DNA of 52,107 bases from Chloroflexus sp. (GTDB lineage Bacteria; Chloroflexota; Anaerolineae; Anaerolineales; Villigracilaceae). Of the stretch, positions 9,234 through 17,059 are shown piece after piece. The notes under the pieces were generated by a model, which saw only the letters and a list, made by a program, of their open reading frames with translations, ran no database searches and had not been told where the DNA came from. The translations under genes and the position numbers were made by a program. The stretch is from the NCBI GenBank assembly GCA_020723995.1, contig DYHT01000011.1, positions 1-52,107 on the forward strand. The letters are read 5' to 3'. The first letter of the stretch is position 1, and each line of letters starts with the position of its first letter.

Positions 9234-10244
9234 ATGGCACATAGAATTTTTCACATCAAAGATGACAAGCCTCTTGTAGAATTGATTGAGCAACCATATG
9301 ACGCAGAGTCGTTGTTGCAAGAACTGATTGCGAAATTTCCCAACGTATTGGGAGGAGATGAAGGTAACCGACGTTGGTTGCTTATCAAAAGAGAAATAGG
9401 AATTCCTTTTGAACCCGGCGGTGGAAATCGTTGGTCACTTGACCACCTGTTTGTCGATCAAGATGCGATTCCGACTCCTGTAGAAGTAAAGCGAATTGGT
9501 GACACAAGAATTCGACGCGAAGTTGTAGGGCAAATACTTGACTATGCGGCCAATGCGGTTCTCTTTTGGCCAATCGAAAAACTCGAGGCTGAGTTTCGAT
9601 TAACTGCCAAAGAACAAGGGAAAGACCCGGATATCTTGCTTCAGGAATTCTTACAAAACGAGATGGAGCCAACTCAGTTTTGGGATCTGGTGAAGACGAA
9701 TTTGCAGGCCAATAAAATCAGACTTGTATTCGTCTCTGATGAAATTCCTCCTGAGTTGAGACGGATTGTAGAATTTCTAAACCAACAAATGGATCCTGCT
9801 GAGGTTCTCGCTTTGGAAGTTAAACAGTTTGTTGGAGAAAATACGCGATCCCTTGTGCCGAGATTGATTGGAAAGACAAGTGGAGCAGACGTACGTAAAT
9901 CCAGTGGTGTGCAAAAACGCTTGTGGAATGAAGACTCGTTCTTCCAAGTTCTTAAAGAACGTTCTAACAAAGAATTTGAGGTGGCGCATCGAATTTACGA
10001 ATGGGCAATTGCCAAAAATCTCAGAATAGCATGGGGACGGGGAGCAACGGATGGCGCATTCTTTGTGATGCTGGATTATGGCAACAAAATTGGACTTTAT
10101 ACCATTGCCGTAAGGCAAGGCTGGAAAACCGCCTATGTTCAATTCCAATTTGGAGTAATGACCGAACCACCTTTTGATAAGATTGAGGGCCGACAGGAAC
10201 TGGCAACTTATCTAAAAAAAGGCCATCAACTTTTCCTTGTCTGA
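9234..10244 (+). CDS. Predicted PD-(D/E)XK nuclease (NucS/DUF91-like), frameshifted near its end
   Basis: A 336-residue predicted nuclease. The core is readable as LDHLFVD (D70), TPVEVKR (E84, K86) and VVGQILDYAAN (Q100, Y104), a RecB-like nuclease arrangement. The gene is noticeably more AT-rich than its neighbours, suggesting transfer. The 3' end appears frameshifted. Removing one A from the A7 run at 10214-10220 keeps translation open to a TGA at 10366-10368 and adds about 43 residues (ending LSFLDWIVEKYKETLSQ), which looks like the natural C-terminus of this group. The extra base may be a real mutation, a slippage site or a sequence error. Target and pathway unknown. Confidence 0.75.
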   Translation: MAHRIFHIKDDKPLVELIEQPYDAESLLQELIAKFPNVLGGDEGNRRWLLIKREIGIPFEPGGGNRWSLDHLFVDQDAIPTPVEVKRIGDTRIRREVVGQILDYAANAVLFWPIEKLEAEFRLTAKEQGKDPDILLQEFLQNEMEPTQFWDLVKTNLQANKIRLVFVSDEIPPELRRIVEFLNQQMDPAEVLALEVKQFVGENTRSLVPRLIGKTSGADVRKSSGVQKRLWNEDSFFQVLKERSNKEFEVAHRIYEWAIAKNLRIAWGRGATDGAFFVMLDYGNKIGLYTIAVRQGWKTAYVQFQFGVMTEPPFDKIEGRQELATYLKKGHQLFLV

Positions 10245-10368
10245 AGACGCGTTGAACAAATATCCAAGTATTAGACTCTTGGATTTAGTTGAGGGTAAAA
10301 AACTTGATGGGTTCTTGTCTTTCCTTGATTGGATCGTAGAAAAATATAAAGAGACCTTGTCTCAGTGA
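10245..10368 (+). pseudogene. Out-of-frame C-terminal tail of the nuclease gene
   Basis: This open stretch reads ...SEDALNKYPSIRLL, then DLVEGKKLDGFLSFL, then DWIVEKYKETLSQ in the frame shifted by one base from the upstream gene. It has no start codon or ribosome binding site of its own and continues the upstream protein naturally if one A is removed at 10214-10220. Confidence 0.6.
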
Positions 10369-10392
10369 AGCATAAATTGCAAAGCGTATGGC

Positions 10393-10702
10393 TCATGCCT
10401 TTTGGAGCGGACGGAATCCCTCGCCCAGCGCCTCGTGCGCCTGGCCGATGACCATGAAGGCCTGCGGGTCAGCCTCCTGAACAATGGCTTTCAACTGCCC
10501 CACCTGCGAACGGTTCACCACGCAATACAGCACGGTACGCTGCGCGCCGGTGTAAGCCCCTTTTCCCGGAATCACCGTCACGCCGCGTTCCAGGCAATCC
10601 AGGATTTGCCGGGCAACGGGTTCTAGTTGACTGGTGACGATCATCGCCGTCCGCACCGCGCCCCTGCCTTCCAGCGTCGTCTCGGCGACGATGCCGCTGA
10701 CG
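10393..10702 (-). pseudogene. C-terminal (DUF2179) half of YitT, severed by MITE
   Basis: The translation VSGIVAETTLEG...TAMIVTSQLEPVARQIL...RGVTVIPGKGAYTG, then VLYCVVNRSQVGQLK and AFMVIGQAHEALGEGF, is the DUF2179 cytoplasmic domain that ends normal YitT proteins. It is cut from its membrane half (10842-11453) by the MITE at 10705-10887. Removing the MITE and one TA copy fuses Leu-Tyr-Val-Ser-Gly in frame, giving an intact protein of about 291 residues, the usual size. An in-frame start inside the MITE exists, so a stray peptide could still be made. Confidence 0.85.
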
Positions 10703-10704
10703 TA

Positions 10705-10887
10705 TACTTGGCACGGCCACAAATTGCGGTTTTCTGTTGCCTGATTCGCGGGGCTGAAGCCGCCTGCTCAGTACATGAAAGTCCCTTCGGACTGGCAGAA
10801 TGAGTCGGTTTTAACCGACTTCCACGCACTGAGGCAGGACTTCAGAACCCCGTTTGGTAAAAGCGCAGTTTGTGCCCGTTTTCAGTA
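10705..10887. mobile_element. 183-bp MITE with TA target duplication, inserted in yitT
   Basis: The element starts TACTTGGCACGGCCACAAAT and ends TTTGTGCCCGTTTTCAGTA. The two ends are imperfect inverted repeats (about 23 of 30 positions, both with TACT...ACGG...CACAAA...TGCG). It is flanked by TA at 10703-10704 and 10888-10889. The interior folds (AGTCGG-TTTTA-CCGACT and a longer CTGAAG...CTTCAG pairing) and holds no transposase. A second, partly duplicated copy lies at 43175-43513. Excision of element plus one TA restores the YitT reading frame exactly, so the insertion is genuine and probably recent. Confidence 0.92.
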
Positions 10888-11453
10888 TAGAGCGTGACCA
10901 GGGCATATAAGGCGTTCTTCCAGGTGAAGATGAAACCGGCCGCCAGGATGACCAGTCCATCCACAGCCAGATAGCTCTGTGACATGGGGATGCCGCGCCA
11001 GTGGTTCAGAATGCGCGCTAGAATGTCCGAGCCGCCGCTGGTACCCTGGCCGCGGTAGACCAGTTCATAGCCGACGCCGCTGACCACCGCGCCGTAGAGT
11101 GCGTTCAGCACAATATCGTCGGTCAGGCCGTTTTTGGGGAAGAATGGGATGAAAAGTGGCAGGTCAGTGAAAAGTGAATAGGTGATAACCGCGGCAGCCG
11201 TGCGCAGGGCAAAACGCCGACCGCCCAGGAAACGCCAGCCGAGCAAAAAGAGCGGCAGGTTGCCGATGAAGACCATCAAACCGATCGGCCAGGCGGTGTA
11301 GAAATTAATCAGTTGTGCGATGCCACTCACCCCGCCGCTGGCCAGATGCGCCGGGACGAGGAACAGCCGCAACCCAATGGCCTGGATCAGCGCCCCGGCA
11401 AGGATGAACAGGTAATCGCGGAGAGAAAGCCAGAAACGCTTTAGTGTGCTCAT
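10842..11453 (-). CDS. YitT family membrane protein, truncated by MITE
   Basis: The membrane half of a YitT-type protein: five or six TM segments with GLRLFLVPAHLASGGVSGIAQ near the start and GQGTSGGSDILARILNHW in the middle, both typical of the family. Native sequence ends at ALVTLY (about residue 189). The last 14 residues (TENGHKLRFYQTGF) and the stop codon come from the MITE. The DUF2179 domain that should follow is stranded downstream. Family function is poorly known. The truncated product may be inactive. The start ATG lies just downstream of the dehydrogenase stop, so the two may be cotranscribed. Confidence 0.85.
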   Translation of the reverse strand: MSTLKRFWLSLRDYLFILAGALIQAIGLRLFLVPAHLASGGVSGIAQLINFYTAWPIGLMVFIGNLPLFLLGWRFLGGRRFALRTAAAVITYSLFTDLPLFIPFFPKNGLTDDIVLNALYGAVVSGVGYELVYRGQGTSGGSDILARILNHWRGIPMSQSYLAVDGLVILAAGFIFTWKNALYALVTLYTENGHKLRFYQTGF

Positions 11454-11458
11454 ATCTT

Positions 11459-12370
11459 TTATCTTCGTGTTAATTCGTGTTCTTCGTGGATTAACTTTAT
11501 CCCCGCCAGCGCCTCAATCACGCCAATGACCGCAGAGTTATCCAATTCACCCAGGCCCATTTGCAGCATGGCATTGAACAATTGTGCGTCCACCGCCGCG
11601 GAGGGGAGCGGGACGCCGTACTCGCGCGCCGTTTCCAGGATGATATTCAGGTCTTTGGCCTGCATGTAAGCCTTGAAACCCGGCGCGCGGTTGCCGGAAA
11701 ACAGGCGCGGCGGCTTGACATCCAACGTCCAGCACTGCGCCGCGCCGCCCTTGATGGCTTGGACGACCTTCTGCGGGTCGGCTCCGGCTTTCTGGGCGAA
11801 GATGAGCAGTTCGCCCATGGCGACCATCTGCGCCGCAACCATGATCTGGTTGGCGGCCTTGGCCACCTGCCCCGCGCCGGCCTCGCCTACGTGCGTGACC
11901 GTCTTGCCCATCGCCATGAAGACCGGCATCGCTTTTTCCAGCACCTCGGCCGCGCCGCCAACCATGATTGTTAGCGTGGCGTCTCGCGCCCCAATTTCCC
12001 CGCCGCTGACAGGGGCATCCAGCGCCAGCACGCCCTTCTCGGCCAATCGCGCCGCAATCATGCGCGCGCTGGCCGGTTTGATGGTCGAGTTATCCACGAA
12101 GATCAAGCCGGGATGCGCAGCTTTGAGAATGCCCTTTGGGCCGAGCGCGACCAGTTCTACGTCGGGCGTATCCGGCAGGTTGGTAAAAACCACGTCCACT
12201 TGGGCGGCGACTTGCGCGGGCGTGGACGCGGCCCGGGCGCCCTCTGCAGTTAACTCGTCCACCGCGCCGCGCGAACGGTTGTGGACGACGAGCGGGAAGC
12301 CGGCCTTGAGAATATTGCGGGCAATGGATTTGCCCATCAGCCCCAGTCCGATGTAACCAACAGTAATCAT
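11459..12370 (-). CDS. NAD(P)-dependent beta-hydroxyacid dehydrogenase (3-hydroxyisobutyrate dehydrogenase family)
   Basis: A 303-residue oxidoreductase. The Rossmann motif GYIGLGLMGKSIARN opens the protein; DAPVSGGEIGARDATLTIMVGG is the substrate-binding signature, and GAGQVAKAANQI holds the catalytic lysine (about residue 171). Family members include 3-hydroxyisobutyrate dehydrogenase and tartronate semialdehyde reductase; the substrate here cannot be chosen. The ATG has GAGGAGG upstream. The last residues (HEEHELTRR) are encoded by a dispersed CACGAAGAACACGAA-type repeat, so the natural end may have been altered. The truncated yitT gene follows 6 bases downstream. Confidence 0.88.
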   Translation of the reverse strand: MITVGYIGLGLMGKSIARNILKAGFPLVVHNRSRGAVDELTAEGARAASTPAQVAAQVDVVFTNLPDTPDVELVALGPKGILKAAHPGLIFVDNSTIKPASARMIAARLAEKGVLALDAPVSGGEIGARDATLTIMVGGAAEVLEKAMPVFMAMGKTVTHVGEAGAGQVAKAANQIMVAAQMVAMGELLIFAQKAGADPQKVVQAIKGGAAQCWTLDVKPPRLFSGNRAPGFKAYMQAKDLNIILETAREYGVPLPSAAVDAQLFNAMLQMGLGELDNSAVIGVIEALAGIKLIHEEHELTRR

Positions 12371-12414
12371 GATACCTCCTCGAGATTCCCTTCTACCGGA
12401 TTATAAACGTAATC

Positions 12415-12480
12415 GCCCTCTTCCTTTTAGGAAAGAGGGCATCCCCCCTCTCCCATTGGGAGAGGGGCCGGGGGTGAGGG
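12415..12480. repeat. Two adjacent hairpin repeats
   Basis: GCCCTCTTCCTTTT-AGGAAAGAGGGC (12415-12440) is followed by a CCCCTCTCCCATTGGGAGAGGGG unit and its GCCGGGGGTGAGGG tail. The second belongs to the repeat family seen at 698-873. It lies between the SIMPL gene and the dehydrogenase start and could act as a bidirectional terminator, though T-runs are short. Confidence 0.7.
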
Positions 12481-12485
12481 CAAAC

Positions 12486-13205
12486 CTATTTCAATTCATA
12501 CACAATTGTCACGCTGGTCGTAATCTGCATCTGGCCAGGGCTGACGGGTACAGCCGCCTCCATCCGCACGCCTCCGCCGCCCTTGCCGTAATCGTAGGTC
12601 AACGGCTGCGCGTCGTAGTAGGAAATGGTCTGTACCACGCCCAGTTGCACGCCGGCGGCGTTGGCGATTTCCTCGGCTTGTTTGCGGGCATCTTCAACTG
12701 CAGCGATGAGCGCTTTGGCAACCGCCTCCGTCCGGTCTGCCACGTCGAACTGGATGCCGTTGATGTTGTTCGCGCCAGACTGGATGGCAATCTCCAACAG
12801 GTCGCCCAGTTTGGGCAGGTCGCGCACGGTGACATAAACGGTATTATCCACCATGTAAAGCGTGCCGGTCTTGTGGCCTTTTTCGTCATATTGGTCGGAG
12901 GCCCAGATATTGAAGTTGGTCGTGCGGATGTCTTTTGTCGCCACGCCGGCGCGCATGAGTGCATCCATCACGGCCTGCGCTTTGTTATTGTTCTCGGATA
13001 CAGCCTGGGATACATCCGCGTTTTCGGTATGCACACCGATGTAGACATAGGCAATATCGGGCGTCAGCGTGACTTGCCCTGCGCCGGTGACGGTCATGAC
13101 GCGTTGCGGTGGTTGGGGTTCGGTCACAATGGTCGTCGGCCCGCAGGCGGCTAAAGCGGTGCCGAGTACAAGTACAGTGATAAGGAAAAAGAGTTTGGTT
13201 TTCAT
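12486..13205 (-). CDS. SIMPL domain (DUF541) lipoprotein, copy 1
   Basis: A 239-residue exported lipoprotein. It has a signal peptide (KLFFLITVLVLGTALAAC) with lipobox Cys at about 20, then a SIMPL/DUF541 domain (VTGAGQVTLTPDIAYVYIGV...NNKAQAVMDAL, ending TTSVTIVYELK). SIMPL proteins sit at the cell surface and are poorly characterised. The ATG at 13205 follows AAGGAGCAACCT; an earlier Met would spoil the signal peptide. It is a tandem paralogue of the next gene upstream, with the same core NINGIQFDVAD / NINSIQFDVAD. Confidence 0.88.
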   Translation of the reverse strand: MKTKLFFLITVLVLGTALAACGPTTIVTEPQPPQRVMTVTGAGQVTLTPDIAYVYIGVHTENADVSQAVSENNNKAQAVMDALMRAGVATKDIRTTNFNIWASDQYDEKGHKTGTLYMVDNTVYVTVRDLPKLGDLLEIAIQSGANNINGIQFDVADRTEAVAKALIAAVEDARKQAEEIANAAGVQLGVVQTISYYDAQPLTYDYGKGGGGVRMEAAVPVSPGQMQITTSVTIVYELK

Positions 13206-13251
13206 AGGTTGCTCCTTGATAGGCAAAGTGATTGTACGCCTCCTCCCCGAC

Positions 13252-13284
13252 CCTCCCCCATTTTCTGCAGGAAAATGGGGGAGG
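13252..13284. terminator. Stem-loop between the two SIMPL genes
   Basis: A perfect 14-bp stem, CCTCCCCCATTTTC / GAAAATGGGGGAGG with a TGCAG loop, lies 12 bases beyond the end of SIMPL copy 2. It also resembles the dispersed G/C hairpin at 5865-5921, so it may be a repeat rather than a dedicated terminator. Confidence 0.5.
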
Positions 13285-13295
13285 CAGGGTGATGG

Positions 13296-14018
13296 TCATT
13301 TGATCTCATAAGACACGCTGACCGTCACGCTCAACTGCAACTGGCCCGGATTGATCGGTGTAACTGCGGATTGTTCGTCGCCGCCACCGCCGCCCATACC
13401 GTGACCGTAATAAGGCATCGGCTGGTAATCCATATAGGAGATGGTTTGGATGTCGCCCAGCGTCACGCCCGCCACGCCGGCCAGTTCACCGGCCAGGCTG
13501 TTGGCGTTCTCAATCGCCTTTTGGCGGGCCTGCACGAGCGCCCCGCTCTTGTCGGCAACGTCGAACTGGATGCTGTTGATGTTGTTGGCGCCCGCGCCGA
13601 TCACCGTGTTGAGCAGCTTGCCCAGCTTGGTCAGGTCGCGCACCGTCACGTAGACGGTGTTATCCACCATGTAAACTGTTTTGTTCGACAGGCCGGTCTC
13701 GGGATCGTACTGCTGCGTGACCCAGACCGAGAAATTGCTGGTCTGGATGTCCTTGCCGTCCACGCCGAAGGCCTTGAGCGCATCCACCACAGCCTGCGTT
13801 TGGGCGTTGTTTTTGGCAACTGCCTCGGCGATGTCGGCGTTTTCGGTGTGCACGCCGACGTAAATATAAGCGATGTCGGGGGTCAGATAAACCGTGCCGC
13901 TGCCGTTGACCGAGAGCAGGCGGGTGGCCTGGTCTTTCGATTCAGGGACGCCGCCGCAGGCGCTCAGCACCAGGGCCAGCACCATCACAGAGACGGGAAG
14001 AAAGAGTTTGGTTCGCAT
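13296..14018 (-). CDS. SIMPL domain (DUF541) lipoprotein, copy 2
   Basis: A 240-residue paralogue of the neighbouring gene. The signal peptide KLFLPVSVMVLALVLSAC has a lipobox Cys at about residue 21. The SIMPL domain runs from SVNGSGTVYLTPDIAYIYVG to the end (VSVSYEIK), with a His/Gly-rich loop GHGMGGGGG near residue 210. The start ATG at 14018 has AGGAGG upstream. The two copies share most of the domain core, indicating a tandem duplication. No partner enzyme is adjacent. Confidence 0.88.
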   Translation of the reverse strand: MRTKLFLPVSVMVLALVLSACGGVPESKDQATRLLSVNGSGTVYLTPDIAYIYVGVHTENADIAEAVAKNNAQTQAVVDALKAFGVDGKDIQTSNFSVWVTQQYDPETGLSNKTVYMVDNTVYVTVRDLTKLGKLLNTVIGAGANNINSIQFDVADKSGALVQARQKAIENANSLAGELAGVAGVTLGDIQTISYMDYQPMPYYGHGMGGGGGDEQSAVTPINPGQLQLSVTVSVSYEIK

Positions 14019-14157
14019 GGGGTTCCTCCTGAACCTGAAAGTAGTGTATAACAGTAACACAGACGCCGGATGCCGCAGAAAAGTTCCCGGCTCAACAAAC
14101 TCCTTGTATTTTACCTCATTTACCTGTAAAATCAGGACAAATGTTCTAGGCGGAGAA

Positions 14158-15351
14158 ATGGCTCTCGACTTCCAGCAAATTTACGCAAAAATCAAGGAAA
14201 TCGGCGCCGGGGCGCAGGCACGCGCCGCGCATCTGGATGGCATGCACCAGCGCGCGCTCGACCTGCTGAAACATTATGCAGACGAAGCGGCGGAACTGGG
14301 CGAAAAAGTTGAACGCGCCCGCCAGGCCGACCCATCCCTGCGCTGCGCCCTCCCGCTGGACGAGCGCCTCGACGCTTCCCACCCCGCGCCTGCGGAAGAA
14401 AAACCCGTCACCCTGATCGCCGCCGACGGGTCGCAGATCCTCCCCGACCGGCACGCGGCGGTGCAGTACTCGCTGGTCAATGTGGGGGCCATCGCGCTGG
14501 AACCCGGCTCGGGCCAGGCTCTGGAGATTTTCACCGACAGCAGCCTGCTCTTCGCCGACGACCTCTTCACCGAGACCGGCATGCTGGCCGAGGAGGCCAT
14601 CGAACAGCGCCGCGACATCGCCGAACGGCGGAAACTGCTCGAGTTGGCGAAGCAGGTCGAGGGCGGTGCCCTGAGCCTGTCGAAGGGTCCGATAGTGGCG
14701 CTGACGGACGGGCCAGTGGAACTGTGGGGCGCGAAAAACGGCGGCGAGGGCGATTACCGCAAGAATCTCGAAATCCATAAATCTGTCCTGTCACAGTTAC
14801 AGGCCAAAAACGTGACCGTCGCCGGGTATGTGGACAAGCCCGGCGCGGATTTGGTTGTCCGCACGCTGGAGATTGCCACGCTGTCGGACGAGCAGATGAA
14901 AGACATCCGCAAAGTTCATCCCCTGCGCGGCGTGACCGACCGCTGGCTGTTCGGCTTCCTGCCCGCCGGTCAGCGTTCGGCTGCCTTCGGATTGCAATCC
15001 AGTTCCCGGGTCCATTACACCGGCGACCTGGCGCTGCATTTCTTTTACCTGAACGTCGGCGAGGAAAAACACCCCGCGCTGGTGCGGGTCGAGATCCCGA
15101 AATGGGTGGCGGACGATGCTGGCAAACTAAATTTACTTCACGCCGCGTTGCTTCAGCAATGCCGCATCATGGGCGCGAAGCCATACCCGTATATTTTGCA
15201 CCGCGCCCACGAAATTGCGGTCGTCTCGTTTGACGAGCGCCGTCAGGTCGAGCATATGCTGCAACTCGAACTACGCCGCGCCGGTGGCGAGGTCGAGGCA
15301 GGCTCGGCCAAGCAATCGGCCAAGGATTTGAAGGGAAGAACAAGACGATAG
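14158..15351 (+). CDS. nurA: NurA domain nuclease
   Basis: A 397-residue NurA-type protein. The nuclease core begins VTLIAADGSQI (D90), continues with VALTDGPVELW (D184) and ends with RAHEIAVVSFDERRQVE near residue 365, matching the acidic and His/Asp positions of NurA 5'-3' nucleases. NurA works with the HerA hexameric translocase in DNA-end resection; a herA gene lies 5 kb downstream. The ATG at 14158 follows GGCGGAGAA. Residues 171-178 (ALSLSKGP) are encoded by the dispersed repeat GCCCTGAGCCTGTCGAAGGG read in frame, just before the second catalytic region. The first downstream partner is the HAS-barrel-like gene. Confidence 0.88.
   Translation: MALDFQQIYAKIKEIGAGAQARAAHLDGMHQRALDLLKHYADEAAELGEKVERARQADPSLRCALPLDERLDASHPAPAEEKPVTLIAADGSQILPDRHAAVQYSLVNVGAIALEPGSGQALEIFTDSSLLFADDLFTETGMLAEEAIEQRRDIAERRKLLELAKQVEGGALSLSKGPIVALTDGPVELWGAKNGGEGDYRKNLEIHKSVLSQLQAKNVTVAGYVDKPGADLVVRTLEIATLSDEQMKDIRKVHPLRGVTDRWLFGFLPAGQRSAAFGLQSSSRVHYTGDLALHFFYLNVGEEKHPALVRVEIPKWVADDAGKLNLLHAALLQQCRIMGAKPYPYILHRAHEIAVVSFDERRQVEHMLQLELRRAGGEVEAGSAKQSAKDLKGRTRR
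14668..14690. repeat. GCCCTGAGCCTGTCGAAGGG repeat inside nurA
   Basis: The repeat is identical in core to the intergenic copy at 23955-23974 and related to copies at 3587, 24093 and 38370. It adds about eight codons to nurA without breaking the frame. Confidence 0.8.
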
Positions 15352-15451
15352 TGTCGTTGCGAGTGTAACCACAGCGTAAAAACGATGCTGTTCAAAGCAA
15401 AAGAAACAAGGCTTTCGTAGTGTGACATTTATGTCGCTTTACTGCCGCAAG

Positions 15452-15467
15452 GCGACATGAATGTCGC
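15452..15467. repeat. GCGACAT hairpin repeat
   Basis: GCGACAT-GA-ATGTCGC forms a perfect 7-bp hairpin, with a relative GACATTTATGTC just before it (15424-15435). A copy of the same type (GCGACATTCATGTTGC) lies at 28807-28822 before cbiQ. Confidence 0.6.
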
Positions 15468-15495
15468 GTTACCGGCACACAAGGATTGAGGACTT

Positions 15496-16104
15496 ATGAC
15501 AGCAATTCAAATCGGTCACTTACTTCGCGCTGGGATTTCCGGCTTCGTAGCCGGCTGCTCGGTCTCACAACTGGAGGCCCCGGCGACAACGAATATGGCC
15601 CTCGGCGCGCTGGTGCGCGCCCCGCTGGATAAAGACTACAGCGTCTACGGCCTGATCTACGACATCCACATTGACGACGACGGGCTGGTGCGCCAACTGG
15701 TCACGGCGGGCAATGTCAGCGCGGAGGTGATGCGCGACAACCGCGAGCGGCGCATTGTGCCGGTCGAGATGTCTGTGCTGGCAGTGGGCTACGAACAAGG
15801 TGGAAAAATCTATCACCTTCTGCCGCCCCGTCCGCCGCTGAGTTTGGATGTTATCTACCTGTGCTCGGATGCCGAACTGGCGAAATTCACCGACGCGGGC
15901 AAATTTGGCTACTTCCGCCACATTTTGCGAGCCAAAGAGATACCGATTGGCGAGGTGCTGGCGGCGCACATCCTGGACGTAAAACGCAAAACGAAAAACG
16001 AAAAATGGGTTGCGGCCGCCACGCAGGAACTCATCACCCTGCTGCGCGACGATTACCCTACGCTGATGTCAGTCTTGGGCGCGTTGGGAGATACAAGCGC
16101 TTAA
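15496..16104 (+). CDS. HAS-barrel-like protein of the nurA cluster
   Basis: A 202-residue protein without catalytic motifs. Residues 5-75 (GHLLRAGISGFVAGCSV...LGALVRAPLDKDYSVYGLIYDI) resemble the HerA/ATP-synthase (HAS) barrel that normally forms the N-terminus of HerA. A second beta-rich segment and a helical C-terminus (QELITLLRDDYP) follow. By context it may be an adaptor between NurA and HerA or load them on DNA. Direct evidence is lacking. The gene follows nurA by 144 bases of repeat-bearing sequence and is followed by a hairpin repeat at its stop codon. Confidence 0.6.
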   Translation: MTAIQIGHLLRAGISGFVAGCSVSQLEAPATTNMALGALVRAPLDKDYSVYGLIYDIHIDDDGLVRQLVTAGNVSAEVMRDNRERRIVPVEMSVLAVGYEQGGKIYHLLPPRPPLSLDVIYLCSDAELAKFTDAGKFGYFRHILRAKEIPIGEVLAAHILDVKRKTKNEKWVAAATQELITLLRDDYPTLMSVLGALGDTSA

Positions 16105-16155
16105 CCACCAAGGCACGAAGACACGAAGTTTTCGTGGCTTTGTGCCTTCGTGGTA
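16104..16155. repeat. CACGAAG-type long hairpin repeat
   Basis: The arms ACCACCAAGGCACGAAG and CTTTGTGCCTTCGTGGTA are nearly complementary, giving a long stem-loop. The family (CCACAAAGGCACGAAG) recurs at 11460-11495, 19899-19941, 20362-20410 and 44612-44695. Confidence 0.75.
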
Positions 16156-16168
16156 GGGAACACCGATC

Positions 16169-17044
16169 ATGGCAAGACGCAAATCCACCACTACTTCCGT
16201 TTTCGGTTCCCCCGGCCGCGTGGGACATGATTCCAAGCCCTTCTACGCGGGCAAACTTTACGACGGCCAGCCGCAGGGACAGGATGTGCCGTACGTCGAG
16301 TATCCTATTCCTTCAGAAAACCTTGATCGCATCTTCTGCCACTCCGCCGAAACGATGACCGAACTGTCGGACTGCTCAGTGCATCTGATGGTCACCTCGC
16401 CGCCCTATAACGTGGGTAAGGAATACGACGAGGACCTGTCGCTGGAGGAATACCTGGCTTTCTTACAGCGTGTCTGGAAGGAAACTTATCGCGTGCTGGT
16501 TCCTGGCGGGCGGATGTGCATCAACGTGGCGAATCTAGGACGTAAACCCTACATCCCGCTGCACGCCTTCATCGCCGAGCAGGCCATCGGACTGGGCTTC
16601 CTGATGCGCGGCGAGATCATCTGGAACAAGGCTGCCAGCGCCTCCCCGTCCACGGCGTGGGGTTCGTGGAAATCGGCGGGCAACCCGACCCTGCGCGACG
16701 TGCACGAGTACATCCTGATCTTCTGTAAAGAGACCTTCAAGCGCCAGAACCCGCAGGAGCGCCTCAGCACCATCACACGGGACGAGTTCCTGGAATACAA
16801 CAAATCCGTCTGGAACTTCGCCGCCGAACCGGCGCGCAAGGTCGGTCACCCGGCCCCCTTCCCGGTCGAGTTGCCGAGGCGGTTGATTCAGTTATATACT
16901 TTCGAGGAAGAAGTAGTTTTGGATCCGTTTATGGGAAGTGGTCAAACAGCAATTGCTGCAATCATGAGCGACCGACATTACGTTGGTTACGAAATCGACG
17001 ACAAGTATGTGCAATTAGCAATACAACGCATAAGAGGCGCATAA
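16169..17044 (+). CDS. Site-specific DNA methyltransferase, beta class (TSPPY)
   Basis: A 291-residue DNA methyltransferase. The catalytic motif IV is TSPPYNVG (about residues 76-83) and comes before the AdoMet motif I DPFMGSGQTAIAAI (about 256-269), the beta-class order. TSPPY is found in N4-cytosine and some N6-adenine enzymes, so the modified base is open. No restriction endonuclease pairs obviously with it; it may be a solitary methylase or belong to the nurA cluster. A leading 40 residues look disordered. The start ATG has no strong ribosome binding site. The convergent Dam-type gene ends 16 bases downstream. Confidence 0.88.
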   Translation: MARRKSTTTSVFGSPGRVGHDSKPFYAGKLYDGQPQGQDVPYVEYPIPSENLDRIFCHSAETMTELSDCSVHLMVTSPPYNVGKEYDEDLSLEEYLAFLQRVWKETYRVLVPGGRMCINVANLGRKPYIPLHAFIAEQAIGLGFLMRGEIIWNKAASASPSTAWGSWKSAGNPTLRDVHEYILIFCKETFKRQNPQERLSTITRDEFLEYNKSVWNFAAEPARKVGHPAPFPVELPRRLIQLYTFEEEVVLDPFMGSGQTAIAAIMSDRHYVGYEIDDKYVQLAIQRIRGA

Positions 17045-17059
17045 TCTTGCGAATACGAT

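Noticed and set aside
12369-13154. Plus-strand frame opposite the first SIMPL gene
   Set aside because: Shadow of the SIMPL gene; it also starts in a repeat and lacks recognisable domains.
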